Notes: generated by a model not told the origin, from the letters alone. A stretch of DNA of 64,000 bases from UBA974 sp002292405 (GCA_943842425.1 CALTBR010000003.1:496001-560000); one strand, 5' to 3'; numbered from the stretch's first letter, positions 44,095-53,272 are shown. A program made the numbers and translations.

Positions 44095-46019
44095 ACCTCT
44101 ATTGCTTCTTCGACACCTTCTTCAACATCGTCATCTACATCGTCATCTACATCGTCATCTAAATCGTCATCTAAATCGTCATCTAAATCGTCTTTGTCTA
44201 CTCTGAGGTTTTCGATGATGAATTTTTGCCTGTCTGGTGTGTTTTTACCCATGAAGAATCCAAGCATATCCTGGATATTTGCTTCACGCCCTATGACTAC
44301 TGGGTCAATGCGCATATCCTCTCCTATAAAAAAACTGAACTCATCCGGGCTAATCTCTCCAAGTCCCTTAAATCTTGTGATCTCAGCTCTCTCACCACAT
44401 TTGTTCATCGCTATTTTTTTCTCTGACTCGTCATAACAGTAATGTGTCTCCTTCTTATTACGCACTCTGAAAAGCGGTGTTTGCAAAACATATAAGTGAC
44501 CTGTCTTAACTAAATCTGGGAAAAACTGGAGGAAAAAAGTAATAAGGAGTAGGCGGATATGCATTCCATCAACATCGGCATCTGTCGCAATCACAACTTT
44601 ATTGTATCTAAGATCATCTATGCTTTCCTCAATGTTAAGGGCGGCTTGGAGAAGGTTGAACTCTTCGTTTTGGTAAACAATTTTCTTAGTTAAGCCAAAA
44701 CAGTTTAATGGCTTTCCCTTCAATGAGAACACAGCCTGAGTAACTACATCCCTCGCCTTTGTAATCGAACCCGAAGCAGAATCTCCCTCTGTAATGAATA
44801 TCGTAGAGTCCTCTCTGCGATCTTTCTTCTCGTTTAAGTGAGCTCTGCAATCTCTAAGTTTCTTGTTGTGTAAAGAAGCCTTCTTGGCTCTTGCTCTTGC
44901 GAGCTTCTTAATGCCAGCGAGGTCTTTCCTTTCACGCTCGTTTTGAAGAATTCTCGACTGAAGAGCTTGAGCTACTTCAGGATTTCTATGTAGGTAGTTA
45001 TCTAACTCCCTTTTTAAGAAGTCGAACATAAAACTCTTTAAAGTAGGTCCTTTAGGGCCCATATCGGTTGAACCTAGTTTGGTTTTCGTTTGGGATTCAA
45101 AAATGGGTTCCTCAACCTTTACACTTATAGCCGCCACTATTCCCGAACGCACATCACCTGTGTCGTAATCCTTACCGAAGAAATCTCTAACCACCCTTAC
45201 GTATGCCTCCCTGAATGCCGCTTGATGCGTACCTCCTTGTGGGGTGTACTGACCGTTCACAAAACTCTGAATATCCTCACCATAAGTCTCAGAATGAGTC
45301 ACTGAAAGCTCTATATCATTCGCTTTAATATGGATGATCGGATAACGTGGATTACCATCCATACTAGACTCAAGAAGATCAAGCAAACCATTGTCACTCT
45401 TATATTTATCTCCATTTAAGTAAACTGATAGTCCAGTGTTTAAATAGACATAATTCCAGAGCAGTTTCTGCACGTGCTCCATCCTGTACTTGTATCCTTT
45501 GAAAACACCTTCATCAGGTCGGAATGTGATCTTAGTGCCGTTGCGACTCGTGGTAGTTTCTTGGTCTCTATCCTCAACAACCTCCCCAATACTGAAGGTC
45601 GCACTCTTACACTCTCCTGCTCTATAGCTCTCCACTTTGAACATCGCTGAAAGAGCGTTTACAGCCTTAGTCCCCACTCCATTTAGTCCTACAGTTTTCT
45701 TAAATGCACGAGAATCGTACTTACCTCCGGTGTTTATTTTAGAGACACAATCGATGACTTTACCAAGAGGAATTCCACGACCATAATCCCGAACACGGAC
45801 TTCCCCATCTCTAATACCCACCTCGATGCTCTTACCATTACCCATGGTGTACTCATCCACGCTGTTGTCTACGACCTCTTTTAAAAGGACATAAATGCCG
45901 TCATCAGCGTCCTTTCCATCACCTAATTTACCTATATACATCCCTGGACGCATACGAATATGCTCCTTCCACGATAAGGATCGGATGTTATCTTCTGTAT
46001 ATTCTACTTGCTGTGCCAT
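44091..46019 (-). CDS. parE: DNA topoisomerase IV subunit B with Asp-rich tail
   Basis: ATPase subunit of topoisomerase IV. GHKL ATPase domain with VVDNSVDEYTMGN (about 50-62), DYGRGIPLG and VGLNGVGTKAVNAL; TOPRIM domain with ITEGDSASG (about 410-418) and the metal site DADVDGMHIRLL. 642 residues from the ATG at 46019 (MAQQVEYTED); the frame extends to a TTG at 46031 but the ATG fits the family. The C-terminus carries an extra acidic tail of DDDL/DDDV units followed by Glu-rich residues, encoded by a 12-bp tandem repeat. First gene of its operon, 135 bp from divergent pepD. Confidence 0.93.
   Translation of the reverse strand: MAQQVEYTEDNIRSLSWKEHIRMRPGMYIGKLGDGKDADDGIYVLLKEVVDNSVDEYTMGNGKSIEVGIRDGEVRVRDYGRGIPLGKVIDCVSKINTGGKYDSRAFKKTVGLNGVGTKAVNALSAMFKVESYRAGECKSATFSIGEVVEDRDQETTTSRNGTKITFRPDEGVFKGYKYRMEHVQKLLWNYVYLNTGLSVYLNGDKYKSDNGLLDLLESSMDGNPRYPIIHIKANDIELSVTHSETYGEDIQSFVNGQYTPQGGTHQAAFREAYVRVVRDFFGKDYDTGDVRSGIVAAISVKVEEPIFESQTKTKLGSTDMGPKGPTLKSFMFDFLKRELDNYLHRNPEVAQALQSRILQNERERKDLAGIKKLARARAKKASLHNKKLRDCRAHLNEKKDRREDSTIFITEGDSASGSITKARDVVTQAVFSLKGKPLNCFGLTKKIVYQNEEFNLLQAALNIEESIDDLRYNKVVIATDADVDGMHIRLLLITFFLQFFPDLVKTGHLYVLQTPLFRVRNKKETHYCYDESEKKIAMNKCGERAEITRFKGLGEISPDEFSFFIGEDMRIDPVVIGREANIQDMLGFFMGKNTPDRQKFIIENLRVDKDDLDDDLDDDLDDDVDDDVDDDVEEGVEEAIEV
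44127..44186 (-). repeat. 12-bp minisatellite encoding the ParE acidic tail
   Basis: Five tandem 12-bp units (plus-strand form ATCGTCATCTAC or ATCGTCATCTAA) at 44127, 44139, 44151, 44163 and 44175. Each adds four residues, DDDV or DDDL. Unit length is a multiple of three, so slippage changes tail length without breaking the frame. Confidence 0.92.
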
Positions 46020-46154
46020 TAATCGCCACAAGATAGAGATATCTAATTGCCATACCCCGTATTTACACTAGACTTTTTCCACATATAACCCACTGTTTTT
46101 AACTACTTTTCTTTCCTAACTTGCGCAACTCTAACAATCATTATTTCAAGCTAT

Positions 46155-47621
46155 ATGTCATCAGCTATTCGCGACTTAAAACCATCTGCTCTTTGGAACA
46201 GATTTGCAGATTTAAACGAAATACCTAGACCTTCAAAGCATGAAGAAGCGGTTTGCGCTTGGCTTTTACAATGGGCAGAAAACCAGGGTCTTGAAGCTTG
46301 GCAAGACGACGTAAAGAACGTGTTTATCAAAAAACCAGCTACCCCTGGAATGGAAGACCGACAAACTGTTGTACTCCAGAGTCACGTCGACATGGTATGC
46401 CAAAAAAACAACGATACCGAGTTCGACTTTATGACAGAAGGTATCAAAATGTATGTCGATGGGGACTGGGTTAGGGCTGAAGGAACCACTCTTGGCGCTG
46501 ACAATGGAATTGGTGTCGCTACCATCTTAGCAACTTTAGAAAGCAAAGACATTCCCCATCCTCCTCTTGAAGCTCTTTTTACGATTGACGAAGAGACTGG
46601 CATGACTGGGGCGTTAGGGCTACAGGCTGGACACTTAGAAGCTACCATCCTACTCAACTTAGATACTGAGGATGACGATGAAATTAGCATTGGTTGCGCT
46701 GGAGGAGTTGACCTTACTTCTACAGGCATATACGATCCAGAGAAAACATCCAAAGAAGGAACTACCGGCCTTAGGATTAAAGTTAAAGGTGGATCTGGAG
46801 GTCATAGCGGAATGGATATCCACAAAGGAATAGCCAACGCAAACAAGCTTATTAACCGTGTTCTTTTAGAAGCTCTCGTATCTGTTGACATCCGCGTAAG
46901 TGAGATCGAAGGTGGAGGGCTTCGGAACGCAATACCTCGTGAAGCGAATGCCCTTATCGTTGCTTCTGAGCTGGACATGGCTGCGCTCGAGGTAGCCCTA
47001 AAAGACACTACAGCGGATATTATGGCCGAGTATAAAACCACTGATCCCAACCTCAATATCAGTTGGGAACGCGAGGCGACTCCTGAGGAGGCTCTCCCGG
47101 AAGACGTTCAAAACGCTCTGCTCTTAGCCCTTCAAGTAGCGCCTGTTGGCATCCACCGTATGAGTTCAGATATAGAAGGCTTAGTCCAAACCTCAAACAA
47201 TCTTGCTCGCATAGAAGTATGTTGCGGCAACGTAAGTATTAAATGCCTCAACCGAAGCTCTGTAGATTCCGAGAAGTGGGATCTCGCACGATCTATAGAA
47301 GCCGCATTCACTCTTGCTGGACTTAAGACAGAACAAGGGGGGGCTTACCCAGGCTGGACTCCAAACCCCTCTTCTGCAGCAGTAGAAATGCTTCGCGCAC
47401 TGTATGTTGAGAAATTCAACGAAGAGCCAAAGGTCATGGCCTGTCACGCAGGACTTGAGTGTGGAATTCTCAGCACCAACTACCCCAACATGGATATGGC
47501 TTCATTTGGACCAAATATTCGCGGAGCTCACTCTCCTGATGAGTGCTGTCAAATCTCTTCCGTATCAAAATTCTGGGATTTCTACCTAGAAGCACTAATC
47601 CGTACTCCCAAACGTTCATAA
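46155..47621 (+). CDS. pepD: Aminoacyl-histidine dipeptidase PepD (M20)
   Basis: Cytoplasmic dizinc dipeptidase (beta-Ala-His dipeptidase family, M20) that cleaves dipeptides, classically with C-terminal His. 488 residues. Metal ligands and neighbours are seen in LQSHVDMVCQKN (about 75-86), TLGADNGIG (about 112-120), IDEETGMTGA (catalytic and metal Glu, about 145-154), LDTEDDDE and HAGLECG near the end. A lid domain lies about 205-390. It leads a run with surE, a small membrane protein and lpxB. A weak TAACTTGC box may lie upstream. Confidence 0.95.
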   Translation: MSSAIRDLKPSALWNRFADLNEIPRPSKHEEAVCAWLLQWAENQGLEAWQDDVKNVFIKKPATPGMEDRQTVVLQSHVDMVCQKNNDTEFDFMTEGIKMYVDGDWVRAEGTTLGADNGIGVATILATLESKDIPHPPLEALFTIDEETGMTGALGLQAGHLEATILLNLDTEDDDEISIGCAGGVDLTSTGIYDPEKTSKEGTTGLRIKVKGGSGGHSGMDIHKGIANANKLINRVLLEALVSVDIRVSEIEGGGLRNAIPREANALIVASELDMAALEVALKDTTADIMAEYKTTDPNLNISWEREATPEEALPEDVQNALLLALQVAPVGIHRMSSDIEGLVQTSNNLARIEVCCGNVSIKCLNRSSVDSEKWDLARSIEAAFTLAGLKTEQGGAYPGWTPNPSSAAVEMLRALYVEKFNEEPKVMACHAGLECGILSTNYPNMDMASFGPNIRGAHSPDECCQISSVSKFWDFYLEALIRTPKRS

Positions 47622-47624
47622 AAC

Positions 47625-48401
47625 ATGTCGAAGCGACCACTCATATTAATTACGAACGATGACGGCATCTCATCAAAAGGCATAAGTTCCCTCGCTGAGG
47701 CAGTCTTTGATCTAGGTGACATCCATGTTGTTGCTCCAGATAGCCCGCAGTCGGGAATGGGACACGCTGTCACCATAAGTGAAATATTACGAATTAAATC
47801 TGCGTACTTTCCTATTAAAGGCGTGACCGCCCACAGCACTTCTGGGACACCCGTTGACTGCGTCAAGCTTGCCATATATAAAGTCCTCGGACGTAAACCC
47901 GACCTTATACTTTCTGGCATCAACCACGGAAGCAACAGCTCAATCAATGTCATCTACTCCGGAACCATGTCTGCCGCAGTTGAAGGCGCCGTAGAAAGCA
48001 TCAACGCCATCGGATTCTCACTTCTAGACAACGACACTGACGCCGACTTCTCAAACGCGAAGAAAGTCGTAAGACAAATGACGATGGAAGTCCTCAAGCG
48101 CGGACTTCCCCATGGAGTTTGCCTCAATGTAAATATTCCTAAAACCAGCGAAGGAGAAGAACTCAAAGGCATCAAGGTTTGCCGCCAGGCGGCAGGTTAT
48201 TGGGAGGATGGATTTGACGAACGGAAAGCGCCTAACAAGGAAAGCTATTTTTGGCTCACTGGAGAATTCACCAACCCAGACAAAGGCGAAGACACAGACG
48301 AATACGCCCTTTCCCAAGGCTACGCATCTGTTGTACCCATACAATTTGATCTTACAGCTCACCACGCTATAGCCGAATTAAATAGCTGGGGTCTTAAATA
48401 A
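47625..48401 (+). CDS. surE: 5'/3'-nucleotidase SurE
   Basis: Metal-dependent nucleoside monophosphate phosphatase linked to stationary-phase survival. 258 residues. Metal and catalytic motifs: ITNDDGISSKGI (Asp pair about 10-11), APDSPQSGMGHAVT (about 38-51) and LSGINHGSN (about 93-101). It begins 3 bp after pepD and ends 5 bp before the small membrane protein, so the four genes here are likely one transcript. Intact. Confidence 0.97.
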   Translation: MSKRPLILITNDDGISSKGISSLAEAVFDLGDIHVVAPDSPQSGMGHAVTISEILRIKSAYFPIKGVTAHSTSGTPVDCVKLAIYKVLGRKPDLILSGINHGSNSSINVIYSGTMSAAVEGAVESINAIGFSLLDNDTDADFSNAKKVVRQMTMEVLKRGLPHGVCLNVNIPKTSEGEELKGIKVCRQAAGYWEDGFDERKAPNKESYFWLTGEFTNPDKGEDTDEYALSQGYASVVPIQFDLTAHHAIAELNSWGLK

Positions 48402-48406
48402 ACAGA

Positions 48407-48721
48407 ATGCGAAAATTCCTCGACACCATATTGGGCGGAATAACAACTGGAATCTTAGGAACCCTGTTGGGCTTCCTCATCTTAGGCGCGTACTGGTCTT
48501 ACTCTAACTCATTCGAATTAAGTTATTTCATTGAAAACATCGCATCAAGATCACTTTTGTATCGAGATAGCATACTCACAATCAGCACGCTGTTTAACGT
48601 GGGAATATTCTATGGTGGCATTCGAGCGGAATGGTGGCGATTCTGTCGCGGCCTCCTCATGGTCATCATGGCCACAGTACCTCTCATCATCTATTTCCAG
48701 ATGCAAGCTGGTATTTCATGA
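48407..48721 (+). CDS. Small hypothetical membrane protein between surE and lpxB
   Basis: 104 residues with two or three predicted transmembrane helices (about 9-30, 52-70 and 82-98) separated by a short soluble stretch SNSFELSYFIENIASRS. No catalytic motif. The start codon of lpxB overlaps its stop as ATGA, so the two are translationally coupled. That position hints at a role in lipid A synthesis or at the membrane, but this is inference. I recognise no named family. Confidence 0.75.
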   Translation: MRKFLDTILGGITTGILGTLLGFLILGAYWSYSNSFELSYFIENIASRSLLYRDSILTISTLFNVGIFYGGIRAEWWRFCRGLLMVIMATVPLIIYFQMQAGIS

Positions 48722-49800
48722 AGATTTTCATGGTCGCAGGAGAGGCTTCAGGAGACATTTATGGTGGTCTTATAGCGAAGAATTTCTCTGACCAAACCTT
48801 AACTCTTCGCGGTTGGGGTGGCGAAAACATGCAGTCCTCAGGTGTCACTATCACGAAGCATTATCGGGAACTTGCTTACATGGGTTTGTGGGAAGTCATC
48901 TCTCACCTCCCTACCATTCTCAAAAACATTGACACATGTTGGAATGAAATACAAGACTTCAAACCCGACGCACTTGTTCTGATCGACTTCCCCGGTTTTA
49001 ATATGCGGATAGCTCAAAAGGCTCGCAAAGCTGGCATCAAAGTCTACCAAGTAGTGGTGCCTCAGGTTTGGGCTTGGAAAAAGGGAAGAGTTAAAAACTT
49101 AGCCCGCGACTACACCGCTGTATTTCCAGTCCTGCCATTTGAACACGACCTTCTCTCGACATCTGGCGTACCCTCTATCTATCACGGCCACCCCATCATC
49201 GACACTCTCGAGAAAATTGAAACAAACAACGATCTCGATGGCAAAAAACCCATCCTAGCACTCCTTCCTGGTTCTCGCAAGCAGGAACTTAAAAAGATGC
49301 TTCCACTACTGCTCGAAGTGGCTCAGCAACTCCCTTCAATGAGAGCCGTTATCGCAGGAGCTCCAGGTGCTTCGAAAGAATTATATCAACGCGCAGAAAA
49401 AGCAGGCGTAGAAGTTCAGTTCGGAAAAACACGAGATATCTTGAAAGCTGCACAACTTGCCGTCATTACTTCTGGAACCGCCACCCTTGAAGCGGCTCTT
49501 ATAGGGACATCTCACGTACTTGTTTACAAAACAAGCTGGCTGACCTACTGTGCAGCGAAGCTTGTCATTAAAGTGAAATTCATAGGACTCACTAACCTAA
49601 TACTCGGACGAGAAGTTGTCCCAGAACTCATCCAAACAGTTTGCACAGTAGAGAACATCAAGCGTGAGTTACTGTCTGAAAAAGTAAAAGCCCAAAGTAA
49701 GGCATTCCAAGAATTAAGGATGTTTCTTGGTGACAAAGGCGCTTCAGAGAAGATTGCCCAAACGATACTAGAACTTACCTCAGTCGATAAATCTTCCTAA
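48718..49800 (+). CDS. lpxB: Lipid-A-disaccharide synthase LpxB
   Basis: GT19 glycosyltransferase that joins UDP-diacylglucosamine and lipid X to form the lipid A disaccharide at the inner face of the membrane. I start it at the ATG at 48718 (MKIFMVAGEASGD), which overlaps the previous stop; the longer frame from 48631 lies wholly inside the upstream gene. 360 residues. Motifs: VAGEASGDIYGGLIA (about 6-20), LIDFPGFNMRIA (about 86-97), VVPQVWAWKKGR (about 110-121), LLPGSRKQELKKMLP (about 180-194) and SGTATLEAAL (about 260). Its 3' end overlaps the convergent AIM24-like gene by 21 bp. Confidence 0.96.
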   Translation: MKIFMVAGEASGDIYGGLIAKNFSDQTLTLRGWGGENMQSSGVTITKHYRELAYMGLWEVISHLPTILKNIDTCWNEIQDFKPDALVLIDFPGFNMRIAQKARKAGIKVYQVVVPQVWAWKKGRVKNLARDYTAVFPVLPFEHDLLSTSGVPSIYHGHPIIDTLEKIETNNDLDGKKPILALLPGSRKQELKKMLPLLLEVAQQLPSMRAVIAGAPGASKELYQRAEKAGVEVQFGKTRDILKAAQLAVITSGTATLEAALIGTSHVLVYKTSWLTYCAAKLVIKVKFIGLTNLILGREVVPELIQTVCTVENIKRELLSEKVKAQSKAFQELRMFLGDKGASEKIAQTILELTSVDKSS

Positions 49801-50562
49801 GGATCCTAGGACTGAGCCCTCGCCCTTTGACTTTCCACCCTGACTTGGAGCATGACTTAGTATCCGGTCAGCCAGACGGCTGAATGGAAGAGATTGAAGG
49901 TATACTGTCCCGGTTCCCTGAAGGGTAGCAAGGAAAAGGCCTTCTCCTCCGAATATCATAGACTTGAGTCCACCTGCACGCTCTATGCTGTAATCTATAT
50001 CTCCGGTAAAGGCTACGATACATCCGGTGTCTATTCGTAGTTTATTTTCATTTAATTTCTTTTCTACGATGGTTCCACCTGCATGGAGAAATGCCATTCC
50101 GTCACCACGAAGTTTTTGGAGGATAAACCCTTCGCCACCAAAGAAACCTGCACCGAGTCGTTTGTTAAGTGTTACAGAAATTTCAGTGCCTTTTGCGGCA
50201 CATAGAAAAGAGTCTTTTTGGCATGTAATGCTACCGCCCTTTTCAGAGAGATTAATGGGCATAATCTTCCCTGGATATGGGGAAGCAAAAGCAACTTTAC
50301 TCTTACCCACACCCTCATTCGTAAAATGCGTTATGAAAAGTGATTCGCCAGTTAATATACGTTTACCAACACCTAATAGATTTCCAAAAAAACCGCTATT
50401 GGGCTTAGAACCATCACCCATCCTGGCCTCGAAGGTAATGCCGTCTTTCATCCAATTCATCGCTCCGGCTTCTGCCACTACCGTCTCCTGTGGATCTAAT
50501 TCAACTTCTACGGCCTGGAGGTCATCTCCGAAAATATTGTAGTCTACTTCATGTGAGTTCAT
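49780..50562 (-). CDS. TIGR00266/AIM24 family protein
   Basis: 260-residue soluble protein of the AIM24/TIGR00266 family, beta-rich trimeric fold, biochemical role unclear. Characteristic features are VELDPQETVVAEAGAMNWM near the N-terminus (about 19-37), GGEGFILQKLRGDGMAFLHAGG (in the middle, about 147-168) and GGEGLFLATLQGTGTVYLQSLPF (about 221-243), then a Gly/Ser-rich end. A near-match box TATATTTA lies four bases before the ATG. The convergent overlap with lpxB leaves no room for a terminator between them. Confidence 0.88.
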   Translation of the reverse strand: MNSHEVDYNIFGDDLQAVEVELDPQETVVAEAGAMNWMKDGITFEARMGDGSKPNSGFFGNLLGVGKRILTGESLFITHFTNEGVGKSKVAFASPYPGKIMPINLSEKGGSITCQKDSFLCAAKGTEISVTLNKRLGAGFFGGEGFILQKLRGDGMAFLHAGGTIVEKKLNENKLRIDTGCIVAFTGDIDYSIERAGGLKSMIFGGEGLFLATLQGTGTVYLQSLPFSRLADRILSHAPSQGGKSKGEGSVLGSLGRFID

Positions 50563-50566
50563 TCGA

Positions 50567-50574
50567 TAAATATA
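50567..50574 (-). promoter_or_regulatory. -7-like box TATATTTA, 4 nt before AIM24-like gene
   Basis: Minus-strand TATATTTA, then TCGA, then ATG at 50562. One mismatch to TAnnTTTG but at the same four-base spacing seen elsewhere. Confidence 0.3.
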
Positions 50575-50634
50575 TGAATAGAATATGACAAAAGACGCCT
50601 TTCATGATTAGAGAAAAAAGTACGTAATCGATAT

Positions 50635-52206
50635 TTAAAGCCCTCTCAAAATGGAACGTCTGGGATACGTAACAGAGATCGTCAGAGAAACTTCTCGGCG
50701 TTCTCCTGGGGCTAATTCGAGGGAGTATGTGACAAGATGATTGATGAGATCGATTTCACCAGAATTGGAAGCTGAAACCTCAATCTCAATGTCGCCGTCA
50801 CGGGTAGATGATTGAGGGAGGGCGTCGATGAGATCGACAGAAATGGAGTCATGTAGTGCGTTCTCTACTTTTAGTATCCATGTGGAAGTAACCTTTTTGC
50901 GAGAAAGGAATGTAGATTTAGAAAGTTCTTCTGACAATTCTCTTGAGCAAAGGACATGGGGGGTAGATCCGAGTGAAATGACCATAGTATCACCTATTAC
51001 AGGTAGTTCTAGTGGAAAGCTACCTAAGTATGATTTGTCAGCTATTACTTGGGCTTTTCCATCCATGAATTTGTGGCCCGACCAGTCGGCGATGCGAACA
51101 GTCGTGTACGCCTCGGAGTTAATTGCGGGAGTTGCAAAATATCGCAGATCGCCATCGAGCGGGAACTCATCAATTTCTACTCGAGTTGGATTGCCATCGG
51201 AAGCTATAACCGAGGTGGTTTCAAGTTCGAAACGGTAGCGAGATTTACCTACGTAAGATGATGTTTGTGTAAGATCAGCGTAAGATCTAGAAACTGGTTT
51301 TGAAGACGATTGAGGTTTATCGTTAAAAGAAGCATAGAGAGAAGCTTTACCAGTGGAAGTTATAATCCAGTCCTCGAATGGTGATGGAGCGAGAGAGCCC
51401 GAAGGACGGCCGGAAATGAGGGTTAAAGGCACTGACAACCAATCGAGGCCTGATAACTGGGTGACTGAAGCATAGCGCTTGACAAAGATACCGTCTGAGG
51501 AGAAATTCACTTCGTACTCGGGGGCCCAATGGGCGGATGGAGTGAGGTACTTGAGGGTGAGGTTCTGGTCGCTCCTGTGGATGATGGAGTTTTTTATTAC
51601 TAGGGTAATGACACCTTCGAGGTCTGAGCCTACTAGCTCTAGGGCGGTCTTTCGAGCTTCAAGTTCTGCAGATTCTAATTCTAGACTTTCGATATCTAAT
51701 GAAACATCGAGTATATCTAGGGCCAGAGATTGGTTTCTTTCACGGAGGAAGTCGGCCATTTCAATGACATCGTCAACAAGGAGTACTTCTTGGGAACTTC
51801 CTATACTACGGTTAGCGCTAAGGAAAAGTTGTTCTTCCTTATAGGTGTGAAGTACTGCTTCGAGCATACGGGTTTTTACATCCAACTTAGATAGGCTCTC
51901 CAAAACCATACTTAGTTCATTTGTGTGAGAAGAAGGACGAGCCCGGACATCGAAACTGATGGACTCTAAAGAACTCCCTTCAGGCATGTCTATAGAAATA
52001 GAGTTGAAATCTAAATCGTGAGCGAGATCTGAGATCTCAATAGTGCAAACTGTAGTTTTGAGTTGTACAGGTCCCGAATGAACAATCCTAGCACCATCTT
52101 GATGAATCTCTACAGAGGAAATGGGAAGAGAAAAGGAGGTTTGGGCTGAAGAGGAGATAAAACAAAGCAGAAAGATCGCGAGAGCTAAAGTGATGTGAGA
52201 TTTCAT
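50635..52206 (-). CDS. DUF4139 domain protein (mucoidy inhibitor MuiA-like)
   Basis: Exported protein with an N-terminal DUF4140-like region and a DUF4139 beta domain, as in the MuiA family; function not known. The ATG at 52206 (MKSHITLALAIFLLC) gives a clean signal peptide cut after SSAQ, so I prefer it to the longer frame from 52224. SVEIHQDGARIVHSG (about 30-44) marks the first domain; a helical, Leu/Glu-rich segment (about 90-190) is probably coiled coil; NLTLKYLTPSAHWAPEYEV (about 215-233) opens DUF4139, which ends with LELAPGERREVSLTISVTYP. Follows the DUF4249 gene by 24 bp. Confidence 0.85.
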   Translation of the reverse strand: MKSHITLALAIFLLCFISSSAQTSFSLPISSVEIHQDGARIVHSGPVQLKTTVCTIEISDLAHDLDFNSISIDMPEGSSLESISFDVRARPSSHTNELSMVLESLSKLDVKTRMLEAVLHTYKEEQLFLSANRSIGSSQEVLLVDDVIEMADFLRERNQSLALDILDVSLDIESLELESAELEARKTALELVGSDLEGVITLVIKNSIIHRSDQNLTLKYLTPSAHWAPEYEVNFSSDGIFVKRYASVTQLSGLDWLSVPLTLISGRPSGSLAPSPFEDWIITSTGKASLYASFNDKPQSSSKPVSRSYADLTQTSSYVGKSRYRFELETTSVIASDGNPTRVEIDEFPLDGDLRYFATPAINSEAYTTVRIADWSGHKFMDGKAQVIADKSYLGSFPLELPVIGDTMVISLGSTPHVLCSRELSEELSKSTFLSRKKVTSTWILKVENALHDSISVDLIDALPQSSTRDGDIEIEVSASNSGEIDLINHLVTYSLELAPGERREVSLTISVTYPRRSILRGL

Positions 52207-52230
52207 GGGATGAAAATAAAACAAGTGAAG

Positions 52231-53199
52231 CTAGTTACAAAAAACCGTATCTACTGAAGTGGAGTATGCTATCCACCATCCTAGTCCACCTTCTATATTC
52301 GTTTTCACATTCGTCGGGGGGGCGAAGGGGTTTCCCTGCGAAGAAGCGGCTGACTCGAAAGTCATAATGGCAGAAAAAGCCGACCTGTCGATTGATTCAA
52401 AACGAACGAGGACGGTGTCTCCAGTTTTCCAAAATCCAGCTTCACCTTCAGGCTCTTCAGAGAAATCCTCAGCATACCTAAAGAAAGTAAACGTTAATGG
52501 CGTACCGTTACCGAAACTATCGTCCCAGGCAGATCCCAATGGGTAGATGAATGAGGGGTCCACTCCCACTCTGCGCGAAGCCCAACGGTAACAATTACCC
52601 AAAGTATCTGGATCAGTATACGAAGTGGATATAAAACCCATAGAATCACTCGTAGCAGTAGTTGGAATAACGAAAGCCGTAGAGTCTATGGTGACAGTAT
52701 TTTCAATTTTAGAAGAGGACGTTACCTCGAGTGTGTCGTATAAAATATGAAGGTCGTAAGTCACCCCATGAACACCTATAAGAGCTGGCTCATCAAAAGA
52801 AGTATAGGCGCAAAAGGGATTGTCAGCAAGAACCTGAGGGTCTATTCCTAAAGAGGTTCCAAAAACTTCGAGAATATCTGGGGAGAGATCCTGGGTGCAA
52901 ATTTCATCAAGGAGGTAGGGCACTCCGTTAGCGGAAACCGTTACCTCTGCTCCACCTAAGAACAAGCTCTCAGAGAGGTCGCCAACAGGATCGAAATACC
53001 CTTGGGTTTTACTCAGAAAAACGATAGGTGTATCTCCGTTACGTATAGTGCCTTCAACTACAAGTAAAGGCTCAGAATCAGGCAACTCTACATCGACAAT
53101 CTTAGTACACCCTTCAAGCACAATTGACAGGCCTGACAGAAGTAGGATTGAGAGAAAAAGAACGGAAAAAGAATAGGATGAAAAACGGGAAGTAAACAT
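52231..53199 (-). CDS. DUF4249 family lipoprotein
   Basis: Outer-membrane-associated lipoprotein of the DUF4249 family, usually found beside TonB-dependent receptors in Bacteroidota. Start ATG at 53199 (MFTSRFSSYSFSVLFLS), supported by a TACTTTTG box four bases upstream; the open frame to 53301 would run through the promoter. Lipobox VLEGC (Cys about 28). Then ELPDSEPLLVVEGTIRNGDTPIVFLSKTQG-type strand pattern, typical of the family, and a C-terminal GWWIAYSTSVDTVFCN. No receptor gene lies next to it, which is unusual. 322 residues. Confidence 0.85.
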   Translation of the reverse strand: MFTSRFSSYSFSVLFLSILLLSGLSIVLEGCTKIVDVELPDSEPLLVVEGTIRNGDTPIVFLSKTQGYFDPVGDLSESLFLGGAEVTVSANGVPYLLDEICTQDLSPDILEVFGTSLGIDPQVLADNPFCAYTSFDEPALIGVHGVTYDLHILYDTLEVTSSSKIENTVTIDSTAFVIPTTATSDSMGFISTSYTDPDTLGNCYRWASRRVGVDPSFIYPLGSAWDDSFGNGTPLTFTFFRYAEDFSEEPEGEAGFWKTGDTVLVRFESIDRSAFSAIMTFESAASSQGNPFAPPTNVKTNIEGGLGWWIAYSTSVDTVFCN

Positions 53200-53203
53200 A
53201 ATG

Positions 53204-53211
53204 CAAAAGTA
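53204..53211 (-). promoter_or_regulatory. -7 box TACTTTTG, 4 nt before DUF4249 ATG
   Basis: Minus-strand TACTTTTG, then CATT, then ATG at 53199. Matches TAnnTTTG and the four-base spacing. The 73-bp divergent region to nusB also carries a box for nusB. Confidence 0.6.
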
Positions 53212-53247
53212 GATGGTTCTCATGTGTAATTCACAACACGAAATGAC

Positions 53248-53255
53248 TAAATTCG
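53248..53255 (+). promoter_or_regulatory. Candidate -7 box TAAATTCG of nusB
   Basis: TAAATTCG fits TAnnTTYG and lies 17 bases before the nusB ATG at 53273. Supports that ATG over the upstream in-frame starts from 53213. Confidence 0.45.
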
Positions 53256-53272
53256 CTCCACGTAACGACGAC

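Noticed and set aside
43950..44436. Open frames on the plus strand over the parE tail (Ser/Lys- or His/Leu-repeat products)
   Set aside because: They are the antisense reading of the 12-bp minisatellite and parE coding sequence; low-complexity by necessity.
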